The position numbers were made by a program, and so were the translations under genes. A model generated the notes under the pieces. It ran no database searches. It worked only from the letters and a program-made list of their open reading frames with translations, and was not told the origin of the DNA. Positions 23,930 through 33,625 of a stretch of 40,467 nucleotides of DNA are shown piece by piece (the stretch's first letter is position 1; each line of letters opens with the position of its first letter). This DNA is from an uncultured Azospirillum sp. Lineage in GTDB: Bacteria; Pseudomonadota; Alphaproteobacteria; RF32; CAG-239. The DNA lies in the NCBI GenBank assembly GCA_900542055.1, contig UQMA01000012.1, forward strand, positions 1 through 40,467, in the 5' to 3' direction.

Positions 23930-25150
23930 ATGAAGAAACTTATTGCTATATTAAAAAAACTTTGTGTTTTTATCTTGTTCGGCGTTTTAATTTCCTCCGA
24001 AGCGTTTTCGGCTGAAATAAACGGTTTGCGCATAGGACAGGGAATTGGAAGCGTGCGCGTCGTTTTTGACGCGACGTCGTCTTTTGACTACAATGTTTTT
24101 TTGCTGGACAATCCGAAACGTTTGGTTATTGACACCGATGAAATCAATGTGCCAAAGTCTTTAGAAAAAACTAAAGATAAAAATAATTTGGTCGGGCAAG
24201 TACGCGTAGGAAAAATTGATAGTTCTAAAAACAGAATAGTTTTTGACCTGCAAAAACCTGTGATTATCAAAAAAGTTTTTATGCTGCCGCCGCAGTCAAC
24301 TTTTAATTGGCGGCTGGCAATAGATATAAGTGTTTCTTCAGATCGTGAATTTGCTTTGCGTGTGGGGCAGAGTAAAGCTTTTACCAATAACAGCAAGAAA
24401 TCTTTTGCTGCGAAAGCGTCGTCTTCATCATCATCTAAAAATAATACGAATAATGCTAAAAAAATAGTAGTTATTGATGCCGGACACGGCGGACATGATC
24501 CGGGGGCGATAGGTTATTCTGGAGTTTATGAGAAAAATATAACACTTTCAGTGGCAAAAGAACTGAAAAAACAGCTTGATCGCAAGGGGAAATACAAGGT
24601 GTTTTTAACTCGCAGCACCGATGTTTTTATTCCTTTGCGTCAAAGAGTAAAAATTGCCCGCAAACATAATGCTGATTTATTCCTGTCTATTCATGCCGAC
24701 AGCGCGGCTAACCGAAAAGCAACGGGACTTTCTGTTTATACTTTGTCGGAAACGGCTTCCGATAAAGAGGCGGCTGCATTGGCCGAACGTGAAAACAAAG
24801 CGGATGTGATTGCAGGCTTAAATATGGTTGAACAGTCAAAAGAAGTTAATGATGTGCTTATCAGCTTGGCTCAGCGTGAAACACGCAACCGCTCGTCTGA
24901 ATTTGCGCGTTGTATAGAACTTGAAATGCGCAAATCGGTAAAACTCATCAGCGATACCCATCGTTTTGCCGGTTTTGCTGTTTTGAAAGCGCCGGATGTG
25001 CCTTCTGTTTTGCTTGAAATGGGATACTTGTCAAATAAAAACGAAGAACGGCTGCTGCGTCAGGAAAGTTATCGCCGCAAAATTGCGACATCGGCTGTGA
25101 AGGCAATTGATCGCTATTTTGAAGATATGAAACATAAATCTCTGTTCTAA
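23930..25150 (+). CDS. amiC: N-acetylmuramoyl-L-alanine amidase (AmiC type)
   Basis: A 406-residue periplasmic cell-wall amidase. The signal peptide (LCVFILFGVLISSEAFSA) is followed by an AMIN domain at about 27-130 that targets the septum, a Ser/Lys/Asn linker, and an Amidase_3 zinc domain from about 180. Zinc ligands are in DAGHGGHDPG, in the glutamate of VYEKN and in SIHADS; the catalytic glutamate is in LLEMGYLSN. It removes stem peptides from glycan strands during daughter-cell separation. It is followed after 75 bp by the PBP1A gene, a common alphaproteobacterial pairing. Confidence 0.95.
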   Translation: MKKLIAILKKLCVFILFGVLISSEAFSAEINGLRIGQGIGSVRVVFDATSSFDYNVFLLDNPKRLVIDTDEINVPKSLEKTKDKNNLVGQVRVGKIDSSKNRIVFDLQKPVIIKKVFMLPPQSTFNWRLAIDISVSSDREFALRVGQSKAFTNNSKKSFAAKASSSSSSKNNTNNAKKIVVIDAGHGGHDPGAIGYSGVYEKNITLSVAKELKKQLDRKGKYKVFLTRSTDVFIPLRQRVKIARKHNADLFLSIHADSAANRKATGLSVYTLSETASDKEAAALAERENKADVIAGLNMVEQSKEVNDVLISLAQRETRNRSSEFARCIELEMRKSVKLISDTHRFAGFAVLKAPDVPSVLLEMGYLSNKNEERLLRQESYRRKIATSAVKAIDRYFEDMKHKSLF

Positions 25151-25225
25151 AATTAAATAAAACTGTTGTCGTAACGTATAAAAACTGTTATTAGATATAA
25201 AAATTCTAACTAACGGGCTTTGAAT

Positions 25226-27697
25226 ATGTTTAAAACTTTATCCTCGTTGCTGAGTACTTGCTTTTTCTTTGCGGTAATCGGCATTTTTATAGTTATTGTT
25301 CTGCTGATGAAAATCAATCGTGATTTGCCGGATTATCATCAGTTGGAAAATTATGCGCCTCCGGTTACAACCCGTTTGTATGCCGGAAACGGACAGCTTT
25401 TGGCAGAATATGCCACAGAAAAACGCTTGTTTATGCCGATTGATAAAATTCCGGATTTGGTAAAAAATGCTTTTATTGCCGCGGAAGATAAAAAGTTTTA
25501 CACGCACGGCGGTATTGATTATGTAGGAATTGTCCGCGCGGTTTTGGGCAACATTAAAAACCTTGGTTCCGGACGGCGTCCGGCAGGAGCTTCGACGATA
25601 ACTCAACAAGTTGCAAAAAACTTTTTGCTGACGTCAGAAGTTTCATACGTACGTAAAATTAAAGAAGCCATTATAGCACGGCGTATTGAAAAAGCTTTTA
25701 CAAAAGATCATATTTTAGAGCTTTATCTTAATGAAATTTATTTGGGCAACCGTTCATACGGCGTTGCAGCGGCGGCTTTAAATTATTTTGGAAAATCTTT
25801 GGACAAGTTGTCGATTGAAGAGGTGGCTTATTTGGCTGCTTTGCCGAAAGGACCTAATAATTATAACCCAAAAACCAAATATGCGGCAGCTCTCGGCAGG
25901 CGTAATTGGGTTATCGGACGGTTGCAGGAAGACGGCTACATAGATGAAATGGCTGCGGAAGAAGCAAAAATGAAACCGTTGAAAGTTGTGCAAAATTCTG
26001 ACAAATATGTGCCGAATGCGGAATATTTCAGCGAGGAAGTCCGCCGCAAAATTCAGGAACGTTTCGGAGCCGATGACTTAAATGAAGGCGGATTGATAGT
26101 GCGTACAACGGTTGATCCGAGTTTGCAAACTATTGCGACAAAAGTTTTCAGAGAGGAATTGCTGAATTATGATCGCCGCCATGGTTGGCGCGGACCTTTG
26201 GCGAATGTTAATCCCGATGATAAAGAAGCTTTTGCAGCTGTTGCTTTGCCTAAAGGAATTGAGAATACATGGCAAAAAGCTGTGGTAACAAAAGTTGCTT
26301 CAGACAAAGCGCAGATAAAAACAGCAGAAGGTAAAAACGGCGTTATTCCTTTGTCACTGCTGAGTTGGGCGCGGAAAACTTTGCCCGATCAGCATATCGG
26401 CGAAACGCCGAAAAGCGTATCTTCGGTTTTGGCTAAAGGCGATGTTGTTTTGGTGGAACCTGTAAGTCCTGACAAAATTTCCAAACAAAAACTACCCGCA
26501 AATACGTATAATTTACGTCAAGAGCCAAATGTGGACGGTGGTTTAGTCGCCATAGATCCGCATACCGGAAGAGTTTTGGCGGTAGTTGGCGGCTATTCGT
26601 TTGAAAGATCGCAGTTTAACCGCGCAACGCAGGCAAAAAGACAAACAGGATCTTCTTTCAAGCCCTTTGTTTATTTAACGGCTCTTGAAAACGGCTATTC
26701 ACCGACAGATTTGATTTTGGATGCTCCGTTTGTTTTGGATCAAGGTCCAGGGCTGCCGAAGTGGAAGCCGGAAAACTATTCAAAGAAATTTTACGGCTTG
26801 ATGACTTTGCGCAACGGCATTGAAAAATCGCGCAATCTTATGACTGTCAGATTGGCTCAAGACGTTGGAATGGATAAAGTATCGGCATTTACTGCCAAAA
26901 TGGGCATAAACCCGAATTTACCTAAATTATTATCCATGTCGCTTGGCGCCGGCGAAACCAGATTGATTGATTTAACGGCTGCTTATGCCATGATTGTGAA
27001 CGGCGGCAAAAAAATAACACCTTATTTTATTGAACAGATACAAGATCGTTACGGTAATACAATTTTGAAGCAAGATAAGCGTTTGTGTCAGGATTGTAAT
27101 TTTGAGCATTGGAAAGAACAAGCTGTTCCGCAATTGCCGGATACCAGAGAGCAGTTGATTGACAGTTTTTCAGCTTATCAAATGACTTCTATTTTGGAAG
27201 GCGTTGCCGTTAGGGGAACCGGTGCGCGTTTGCGGGCTTTGAATAAACATTTGGCAGGAAAAACAGGAACGACAAATGACAATAAAGAAGGTTGGTTTAT
27301 AGGTTTTTCTCCTGATTTGGTGGTTGGAACTTATGTAGGTTTTGACGAGCCTCGTTCTCTTGGTCGTTTTGAAACCGGCGCCAGCGTAGCTTTGCCGATA
27401 TTCTACCGTTTTATGGAAGAAGCTTTGAAAGGGCAGCCCGATACGGCTTTCCGTATTCCGGCGGGGATAAAACTGGTAAGAATTAATTATGAAACAGGCA
27501 AGCCGGCACAACCCAGCGATAAGGTTGTTATTGTTGAGGCGCTGAAACCGGAATTTGATTTTTCGACAGCGTCGCAGCGGGTTATCGGAGATAATTCGGA
27601 AGAAGATGAAGAAGCTCCGCAGCCGCCGGAAGGTGTTTATAAAAATTTTGGCAACACCATAGAAGAAGAAAGTTTTCAATTGGGTACACAATATTAA
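25226..27697 (+). CDS. mrcA: Bifunctional penicillin-binding protein 1A
   Basis: An 823-residue class A PBP. One N-terminal membrane helix is followed by the glycosyltransferase domain, with the catalytic glutamate in AAEDKKFYTHGGID and the ASTITQQVAKN and RRIEKAFTKDHILELYLNEIYLG blocks. The PBP1A-specific OB insertion lies at about 320-430. The transpeptidase domain has SxxK in GSSFKPF, SRN in KSRNLM and KTGT in AGKTGTTND. It polymerises and cross-links peptidoglycan. ATG 25226 was chosen over TTG 25220. prfB starts 24 bp later. Confidence 0.95.
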   Translation: MFKTLSSLLSTCFFFAVIGIFIVIVLLMKINRDLPDYHQLENYAPPVTTRLYAGNGQLLAEYATEKRLFMPIDKIPDLVKNAFIAAEDKKFYTHGGIDYVGIVRAVLGNIKNLGSGRRPAGASTITQQVAKNFLLTSEVSYVRKIKEAIIARRIEKAFTKDHILELYLNEIYLGNRSYGVAAAALNYFGKSLDKLSIEEVAYLAALPKGPNNYNPKTKYAAALGRRNWVIGRLQEDGYIDEMAAEEAKMKPLKVVQNSDKYVPNAEYFSEEVRRKIQERFGADDLNEGGLIVRTTVDPSLQTIATKVFREELLNYDRRHGWRGPLANVNPDDKEAFAAVALPKGIENTWQKAVVTKVASDKAQIKTAEGKNGVIPLSLLSWARKTLPDQHIGETPKSVSSVLAKGDVVLVEPVSPDKISKQKLPANTYNLRQEPNVDGGLVAIDPHTGRVLAVVGGYSFERSQFNRATQAKRQTGSSFKPFVYLTALENGYSPTDLILDAPFVLDQGPGLPKWKPENYSKKFYGLMTLRNGIEKSRNLMTVRLAQDVGMDKVSAFTAKMGINPNLPKLLSMSLGAGETRLIDLTAAYAMIVNGGKKITPYFIEQIQDRYGNTILKQDKRLCQDCNFEHWKEQAVPQLPDTREQLIDSFSAYQMTSILEGVAVRGTGARLRALNKHLAGKTGTTNDNKEGWFIGFSPDLVVGTYVGFDEPRSLGRFETGASVALPIFYRFMEEALKGQPDTAFRIPAGIKLVRINYETGKPAQPSDKVVIVEALKPEFDFSTASQRVIGDNSEEDEEAPQPPEGVYKNFGNTIEEESFQLGTQY

Positions 27698-27721
27698 AAT
27701 ACAATAGGATAAAATTGAAAA

Positions 27722-28823
27722 ATGAATGCAGAAGTTTATAATTTAAGTGAAGATGTCAAGCAGTCTGTCACACTGCTGAGGAGGTCTCTTTGACTATGAT
27801 AATGCGGTTATTCGTTTAGACGAACTGCAAAATCTGACAGCCGATGCAAATTTATGGAATGATGCGGATAAAGCTCAGAAACTTTTGAGTGAAAAAAATA
27901 AACTCGAAAGTGATATAGCCATGGTTGATGAGCTGGAAAAATCCCGCTGTGATTTGGTTGAACTCTGTGAATTGGCCGAAGCCGAAGACAATCAGGAAAT
28001 GATAGGAGAAATCATTTCACAACTGCAAAGTTTGAAAGCCAAAGGACGAAGAGGAGAACTTGAAGCTTTGCTGTGCGGCGAAGCCGATGCTGATAATGCT
28101 TTTTTGGAGGTTCACTCGGGAAGCGGCGGTACCGAAGCCCAAGATTGGGCCGAAATGCTGCTTAGAATGTATATTCGCTGGGCTGAAGCTCATCAATATA
28201 AAGTGGAATATATTGAGGAAGCCGAAGGTGATGTTGCGGGGATAAAATCTGCGACTGTTAAAATTGTCGGACATAACGCTTATGGTTGGTTAAAATCCGA
28301 AAGCGGCGTGCATCGCTTGGTGCGTATTTCTCCGTTTGACAGCAATGCCAGAAGACATACAAGTTTTGCTTCTGTCGGAGTTTATCCCGATATTGATGAT
28401 AAAATTGAAATTAATATCAATGAATCGGATTGCCGCATAGATACTTACCGTTCTTCGGGAGCAGGCGGACAGCATATTAATAAGACGGATTCCGCAGTAA
28501 GAATTACGCACATACCTACCGGAATTGTTGTTCAATGCCAAAACCAAAGGTCGCAATTTCAAAACCGAGAAGCTGCTTGGAATATGCTGCGCGCACGCTT
28601 ATATGAAATAGAAATGAAAAAGCGTGAAGATGCCGAAAAAGGACAATGGGACGCACAAGGCGACAACGGATGGGGATATCAAATCAGATCTTATGTTTTA
28701 CAACCTTATAAAATGGTGAAAGATTTGCGGACCGAAGTTGAAACTTCAGATACAAAATCCGTTTTGGACGGCAATATTGATTTGTTTTTGGAAGCCGCTT
28801 TGGCAGACAAGGTCGCAAAATAA
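27722..28823 (+). CDS. prfB: Peptide chain release factor 2 with programmed +1 frameshift
   Basis: A 366-residue RF2 encoded in two frames: 23 codons from ATG 27722 to CTT 27788-27790, then an in-frame TGA at 27791-27793, then 343 codons after a +1 shift to GAC at 27792. It shows the tripeptide region VRISPFDSNARR for UGA/UAA recognition and the catalytic GGQ in GAGGQHINKTDSA. It ends translation at UGA and UAA, and low RF2 promotes the shift, so it controls its own level. It is flanked tightly by mrcA and the AsmA-like gene, which starts at the next base. Confidence 0.96.
27779..27794 (+). promoter_or_regulatory. prfB programmed frameshift signal
   Basis: AGGAGG (27779-27784) acts as an internal Shine-Dalgarno. 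After TCT comes the slippery CTT (27788-27790), then TGA followed by C. Spacing is identical to the E. coli prfB site. Confidence 0.95.
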
Positions 28824-31800
28824 ATGAAAAAGGTTTCAAACAGGCTCTATTTGGCACGTAAAATTTTTGATTATGCAATATTGGTATTGCTAATCATATT
28901 TTTGCTGTTTTTGTGGCAATTATACCGCGGGCCGATAGCTGTTCCTTTTTTGAAGCCGTATATTGTCGCCGCGCTCAACCCCGATGTTGAATCGGCGGAA
29001 GTGTCTGTTGACAGCGTTAATATTGAATTGGTACGTTCTGTGCGGCCTATAAAAATTATTGCTAATAATGTTGTTTATAAACGCAATGATGATTCTGTTC
29101 GTTTTTCCGCGCCTCGAACATCGGTTTCTTTTAGTATAAAGGCTTTGCTGCGCGGAATTATTGCACCTGCTTCCATTGAAATGGAAGATCCGTCTGTTTA
29201 TATTTTTACAACTTATGGTGTACAGGAGCATGATAAAGCTTCGGTTATTACCGAAAAAAAATTGGATTATTATGTAACTCAGTTTGAAGATTTTTTGGAA
29301 CGTTTTAATTCGGAAGATAAAACTTATCCTGAAAGTTATATTAATTCGATTTCTATTACCGGAGGCGAGGTTGAGTTTCACGAAGTCGATTTAGGACGAA
29401 AATGGGTGCTTTCGGATTTGAATTATGATTTTAACCGCGGTTTGAGTGAAATTTCAACAGCAGTGAGCGCTTTGCTTAATTTAAATGACACAGTGGTTTC
29501 TGCCGGCGTGGATGTCGGTTATCGCGCACTTGACAATAAATTGGCTGTTCAGGTCTATTTCGGAGATTTAATTCCGTCTGAGATTATAAATAATTATTTT
29601 GATGAAAAGACCAGAGAGCGTTTATATCAAATAAATGTTCCGGTCAGCGGAAAAATCACGGCTATGATAGATTTTAATGAGTTTGTCGTTAACCGCGATG
29701 ATTTGCTGCTGGCTGTTGACAAAGCCGTTAAGGATATAGGTTTTCAGTTTGAGGGCGGACAAGGAAGTATAGTGTTTGCCGCCGATGATCAGGAATCAAA
29801 ATACGATATATCTTCTTTTGTTTTAGACGGGCATATTAAAGGTGGTTTGGACAATTTGGAAATTAAAAATGCCGATTTTAATTTAGGTGAACAAAAAGTC
29901 AAATTGGGTTTCAGCGCCAGCGGTTTGGAAAGACTGTTGCTAAAATCGTCTTTCAGAGATTTAAAATTAAAACTTACGGCTGACATTGCTTCTCTCAAGT
30001 TGAATGATTTATATATATATTGGCCTAAATATATTGTTCCGGAAGCCTGGCAATGGTGCAAAGACGGCATATTCGGCGGCGATGCGAAAAATGCGCATTT
30101 TGAATTTGATTTCGGATATGATTCCAAAACCAAAAAATTTGGTTTTAAAGACTTGAAAGGCGGCGCGTATATTGAAGATTCAAATATACGCTATATAGAT
30201 ACAATGCCTATGGTTACTAATGTTTACGGTGATTTCAGCGTAAATTCTAACAGTATTAATATTGCTTTGGATAAGGCTAAATCAGACGGTATTATGCTGG
30301 ATACCGGCAATGTCCGCATTTATGATTTGGATAAATACAATAATTATATAAGTATAAAATTAATTTCAAATTCTTCTATCAGCGATGCTCTTAAGCTGAT
30401 TGATCATCCGCCGCTTAATTTTACGTCCGAATTAGGGCTTAAACCCGATATGCTTAAAGGAAAAGCAGAAACCGAACTCGCTCTTGATTTTGAGTTGAAA
30501 AATGATTTGGGCTATAATGATATAAAAGTAGGCGTAAAATCAAAACTCCAAGATGTGGAGATGAAAGATGTCTTTAACGGTAAGGATGTTAAGGCTCAAG
30601 AATTGGCGTTGGAAGTAAATAATTCAGGTCTGAAAGTGGAGGGAGAGGCTGCGTTTGACGATATTCCCGTCAGCGTAATATGGAATGAGCGTTTTAAACC
30701 TGATAAAAATAATAACAGCAGTTACAGCGTAAAATTTAAGATAGATGAAAATGTTTGTAAAAAATTAGGAATTGATTTTGACGTTTTGAAAGAACCTTAT
30801 ATTAAGGGATATGCTGATGTAACAGCAAAAGCTGTTCCCGTTAAAGGCGGATATAAAATAGACACCAAAGCCGATTTGAAGCAAGCCGAAATAGATTATG
30901 GATTTTTAGGCTTTATGAAACCTCTCGGCGATAAAGGCGAGCTTTCGGCTAAACTTGATATAAAAAACGGAAAATTGGCTTCGATTTCATCTTTTGATTT
31001 AACAAAATCTGATTTTGCGTTGAACGGAAAAATGTCGTTTAACAGCCGTCAGCAGCTGTCTGTGATTGACATTAAAAAAATAAAAGGTCCGAAGACCAGT
31101 GCAAATGCCAAAATAGAGTTTTTGCAAAAGCCGAAAAATAAAATTGTAATTAATATTTCGGGAAACAGTTACGATTTATCTGATTTCTTTGAACGTAAAA
31201 ATTCTTCTCAAGATAAAAAATCTGAAACCGATACAGACAGTGATAGTTGGGAAAAATTGCCGAATATGGATATTAATATAGCAGTTAACACTTTGTGGAG
31301 CAATCCCGATGTGGCGGTTACCAATTTTGCCGGAACGGCCGATATTGTGAATGGTGTCGGAATTTCAGAAGTTCACTTGATAGGGAATTATGATTATAAT
31401 AAAGAAATGACTTTGAAAGTTGACTATGTTCCCAAACCAAATAAAGAATTTTATTTGACCATAGATAGTAATGCGGCCGGAAACACTTTGCGTTTTTTAC
31501 GAATATATAAAGATATGCATGGCGGAAATTTGCATATTGAGGCTAAACGCGGCAGTGATAAAATGTTGATAGGACACGCGAAAATACGTGATTTTAGTAT
31601 TCATAACACTCCTGTTTTGGCAAAATTGCTTACGGTTGCTTCTTTTACGGGAATGGTTGATTTGTTAACCGGCGAAGGAATGACTTTTTCTCACTTCGAT
31701 GCCCCATTTAAATATAAAAATAGTATCTTATATGTAAACAAAGCCAGAGCTTACGGTAATGTTTTGGGGATTAGTTTCGGAGGGGCGTATAATATGTCAA

Positions 31801-32048
31801 ATGATGCTATCAGCATAGAGGGAATGATTGCGCCGGCTTATGGATTGAACACGATGATTGGTAAAATTCCGTTGGTGGGAAATTTATTGGCGGGAAAAGA
31901 CGGAACAATATTTGCTGCTAATTATTCAATAAGCGGAACTACGGATGATGCAAATGTGCGTTTGAATCCGTTATCTGCGTTGAGTCCGAATTCATTAAAA
32001 GAAGCGGTGGCATCGGTGTTTGGAAAAGATGAAGATGATGGATTCTAA
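28824..32048 (+). CDS. Large AsmA/YhdP-like envelope protein
   Basis: A 1,074-residue protein. One N-terminal membrane helix (ILVLLIIFLLFLWQLY) is followed by a very long periplasmic region of repeating beta-strands (DUF3971-like early, AsmA_2-like end). The C-terminal block FSIHNTPVLAKLLTVASFTGMVDLLTGEGMTFSHFDAPFKY is diagnostic of the YhdP/TamB/AsmA group. These proteins form bridges that move phospholipid between membranes. Length is close to YhdP (about 1,266). The start codon touches the prfB stop. An acidic, serine-rich linker lies near 785-805. It is co-directional with the HAD-like gene, which it overlaps. Confidence 0.9.
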   Translation: MKKVSNRLYLARKIFDYAILVLLIIFLLFLWQLYRGPIAVPFLKPYIVAALNPDVESAEVSVDSVNIELVRSVRPIKIIANNVVYKRNDDSVRFSAPRTSVSFSIKALLRGIIAPASIEMEDPSVYIFTTYGVQEHDKASVITEKKLDYYVTQFEDFLERFNSEDKTYPESYINSISITGGEVEFHEVDLGRKWVLSDLNYDFNRGLSEISTAVSALLNLNDTVVSAGVDVGYRALDNKLAVQVYFGDLIPSEIINNYFDEKTRERLYQINVPVSGKITAMIDFNEFVVNRDDLLLAVDKAVKDIGFQFEGGQGSIVFAADDQESKYDISSFVLDGHIKGGLDNLEIKNADFNLGEQKVKLGFSASGLERLLLKSSFRDLKLKLTADIASLKLNDLYIYWPKYIVPEAWQWCKDGIFGGDAKNAHFEFDFGYDSKTKKFGFKDLKGGAYIEDSNIRYIDTMPMVTNVYGDFSVNSNSINIALDKAKSDGIMLDTGNVRIYDLDKYNNYISIKLISNSSISDALKLIDHPPLNFTSELGLKPDMLKGKAETELALDFELKNDLGYNDIKVGVKSKLQDVEMKDVFNGKDVKAQELALEVNNSGLKVEGEAAFDDIPVSVIWNERFKPDKNNNSSYSVKFKIDENVCKKLGIDFDVLKEPYIKGYADVTAKAVPVKGGYKIDTKADLKQAEIDYGFLGFMKPLGDKGELSAKLDIKNGKLASISSFDLTKSDFALNGKMSFNSRQQLSVIDIKKIKGPKTSANAKIEFLQKPKNKIVINISGNSYDLSDFFERKNSSQDKKSETDTDSDSWEKLPNMDINIAVNTLWSNPDVAVTNFAGTADIVNGVGISEVHLIGNYDYNKEMTLKVDYVPKPNKEFYLTIDSNAAGNTLRFLRIYKDMHGGNLHIEAKRGSDKMLIGHAKIRDFSIHNTPVLAKLLTVASFTGMVDLLTGEGMTFSHFDAPFKYKNSILYVNKARAYGNVLGISFGGAYNMSNDAISIEGMIAPAYGLNTMIGKIPLVGNLLAGKDGTIFAANYSISGTTDDANVRLNPLSALSPNSLKEAVASVFGKDEDDGF

Positions 32049-32514
32049 GTTGCGTATAGGTATAGATTTTCATGGCGTTATAACGGAAGCTCCCGCTTTT
32101 TTTCGAGATTTTACGGCTTTGGCTATAGAACGTAATTATGAAGTTCATATTATTTCGGGCGGACCGTATTCGGTTGAAAAAAACTTTTTAGATTCTTGGA
32201 AAATTCAATATACGCAAATTTTTTCATTGTTGGATTATTTCGCGGCAAGAGGGCAGGTTGAATATTTTGCAAATGGAAATTTTAAAGTGCCTGATGTTTT
32301 GTGGGATAAAGCTAAAGCGGAATATTGCCTGCAGCATAATATTAATATTCAAATAGATGACACCTTTAATTATGGTAAAAGTTTTTCAACGCCGTTTTGC
32401 CTTTATAATGCAGCGACTGCTACATGTGAAGTAGGAGGAAAAACTATAGATTTTAGCAAATCTCCGACTGATGCGTTAGATGCCATTGAGCAATTTATGA
32501 ATAGTAGAAATTAA
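32029..32514 (+). CDS. HAD-like protein with DxH instead of DxD motif
   Basis: A 161-residue protein with a HAD-superfamily core pattern. Motif I is IGIDFHGVI with D13 and histidine 15 where the second aspartate normally lies; motif II is S43 in HIISGG; motif III is K94 or K96 in WDKAKAEY; motif IV is D110-D111 in QIDD. A DxH motif is unusual, because the second aspartate is the general acid/base of phosphatases, so activity may be altered. It resembles short 5'-nucleotidase-like HADs, but the substrate is unknown. The start is uncertain: ATG 32029, 32035 and 32038 are all in frame. It overlaps the end of the AsmA-like gene. Confidence 0.75.
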   Translation: MKMMDSKLRIGIDFHGVITEAPAFFRDFTALAIERNYEVHIISGGPYSVEKNFLDSWKIQYTQIFSLLDYFAARGQVEYFANGNFKVPDVLWDKAKAEYCLQHNINIQIDDTFNYGKSFSTPFCLYNAATATCEVGGKTIDFSKSPTDALDAIEQFMNSRN

Positions 32515-32516
32515 AA

Positions 32517-32539
32517 AAGGCGGCTTTAAAAGCCGCCTT
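32517..32539. terminator. Terminator between HAD-like gene and binding-protein gene
   Basis: An 11-bp stem AAGGCGGCTTT/AAAGCCGCCTT with a tight loop is flanked by an A-run and a moderately T-rich tail. It separates convergent genes. Confidence 0.8.
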
Positions 32540-32548
32540 AAAGTTAAA

Positions 32549-33568
32549 TTATAAAAATATTTCGGAAGTCATTGAGCCGCCGTTTTTAAGCAAATTGTTT
32601 TTTCCGCGCGGAATGTTAAATTGCGATTTAGAGCCAAAAGCTTTTTCATAAATTTCTCCATAGTTTCCGCGTTCTTTTAACATAATCTGAACCCAAGTCG
32701 GTTCAAGCTTAAAACGACTCCATAACTTATCGTCGGTTCCTAATAAGTTGCGGGTTGAAGGATCTTGCGTTGACAAACTTAATGCATAATTTTCTTGGTT
32801 CAGCCCGATTTCTTCCGTAAGTTTCATTGCGTTCATAATCCATTTGAGTGCGCTGTGCAGAGTTACATTGCTTCTGTCTGCAAACAAATAGAAAGGACGT
32901 TCGGCAATAACTTCGGGCAGCAATTCAACACCATCCATACCAGCCGGCGTGTGAACCAACATATCCTGCAGCAACATGGCATTTCCGGCAAAAAGGCGGC
33001 AGCGCTTCAATAAAAAGGATTCCCTCGCCTGAGCGGCAGTTTTATACGACATAACTTTCAAATCGAGCTGATAACGGCGGTTATAAGCCTCAAGCCTGTT
33101 TAAATCGTCTATATCCTGAACAATGCAAACTTTTTCTCCTTTGAAAGCTTCCATTGATTTTGCTTCAGAGGCATTGCGCGCCAAAAAAGTCATACGGTCG
33201 TAATAAATAACATCAACGGGACCGGCTTTGGTTGAAATTTCATTGGTTGCAGAATAGGGCATTCCGCCAATCATCACGTCTATTTTGTTGGTGTCTAACG
33301 CTTTTGAAACCATTGTTTCGGGAACAAATACCATTTTTATGCGGTCGCTGCGTCCGAAAACGGCAGTTGAAATAATTCGGCACATTTCAACGCTTATTCC
33401 CTGCCATTTTCCTTCAGGGTCTTTATAAGCAAAAATTTTATTGTCGCTTGGAGTTCCGCAGCGAACCGTGCCACGGGTGTTGATATAGTGAAGACCCGCG
33501 TCATCGGCTTGTGCCGAAACGGCGATTGTTGATAATAAAGCGCAACATAACCACAATTTTAGTTTCAT
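32549..33568 (-). CDS. aapJ: Amino-acid ABC transporter binding protein (AapJ-like)
   Basis: A 339-residue periplasmic solute-binding protein of family 3. The signal peptide (LWLCCALLSTIAVSAQA) is followed by RGTVRCGTPSD and KWQGISVEMCRIISTAVFG, the opening of AapJ/BztA general L-amino-acid binding proteins. The end WVQIMLKERGNYGEIYEKAFG plus the final LLKNGGSM block also matches. It captures amino acids for an Aap-type importer. No permease or ATPase genes adjoin it, so it must work with a transporter encoded elsewhere or have another function such as sensing. It is divergent from mlaC. Confidence 0.85.
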   Translation of the reverse strand: MKLKLWLCCALLSTIAVSAQADDAGLHYINTRGTVRCGTPSDNKIFAYKDPEGKWQGISVEMCRIISTAVFGRSDRIKMVFVPETMVSKALDTNKIDVMIGGMPYSATNEISTKAGPVDVIYYDRMTFLARNASEAKSMEAFKGEKVCIVQDIDDLNRLEAYNRRYQLDLKVMSYKTAAQARESFLLKRCRLFAGNAMLLQDMLVHTPAGMDGVELLPEVIAERPFYLFADRSNVTLHSALKWIMNAMKLTEEIGLNQENYALSLSTQDPSTRNLLGTDDKLWSRFKLEPTWVQIMLKERGNYGEIYEKAFGSKSQFNIPRGKNNLLKNGGSMTSEIFL

Positions 33569-33625
33569 TTTATATACCGTTCTGTTATTATTGATAAGCT
33601 ACACTTATTTATAAGGCATTTTTTT

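Noticed and set aside
27885..28823. prfB as a 312-residue gene starting at 27885
   Set aside because: The upstream frame with the AGGAGG-CTT-TGA signal gives a full-length 366-residue RF2.
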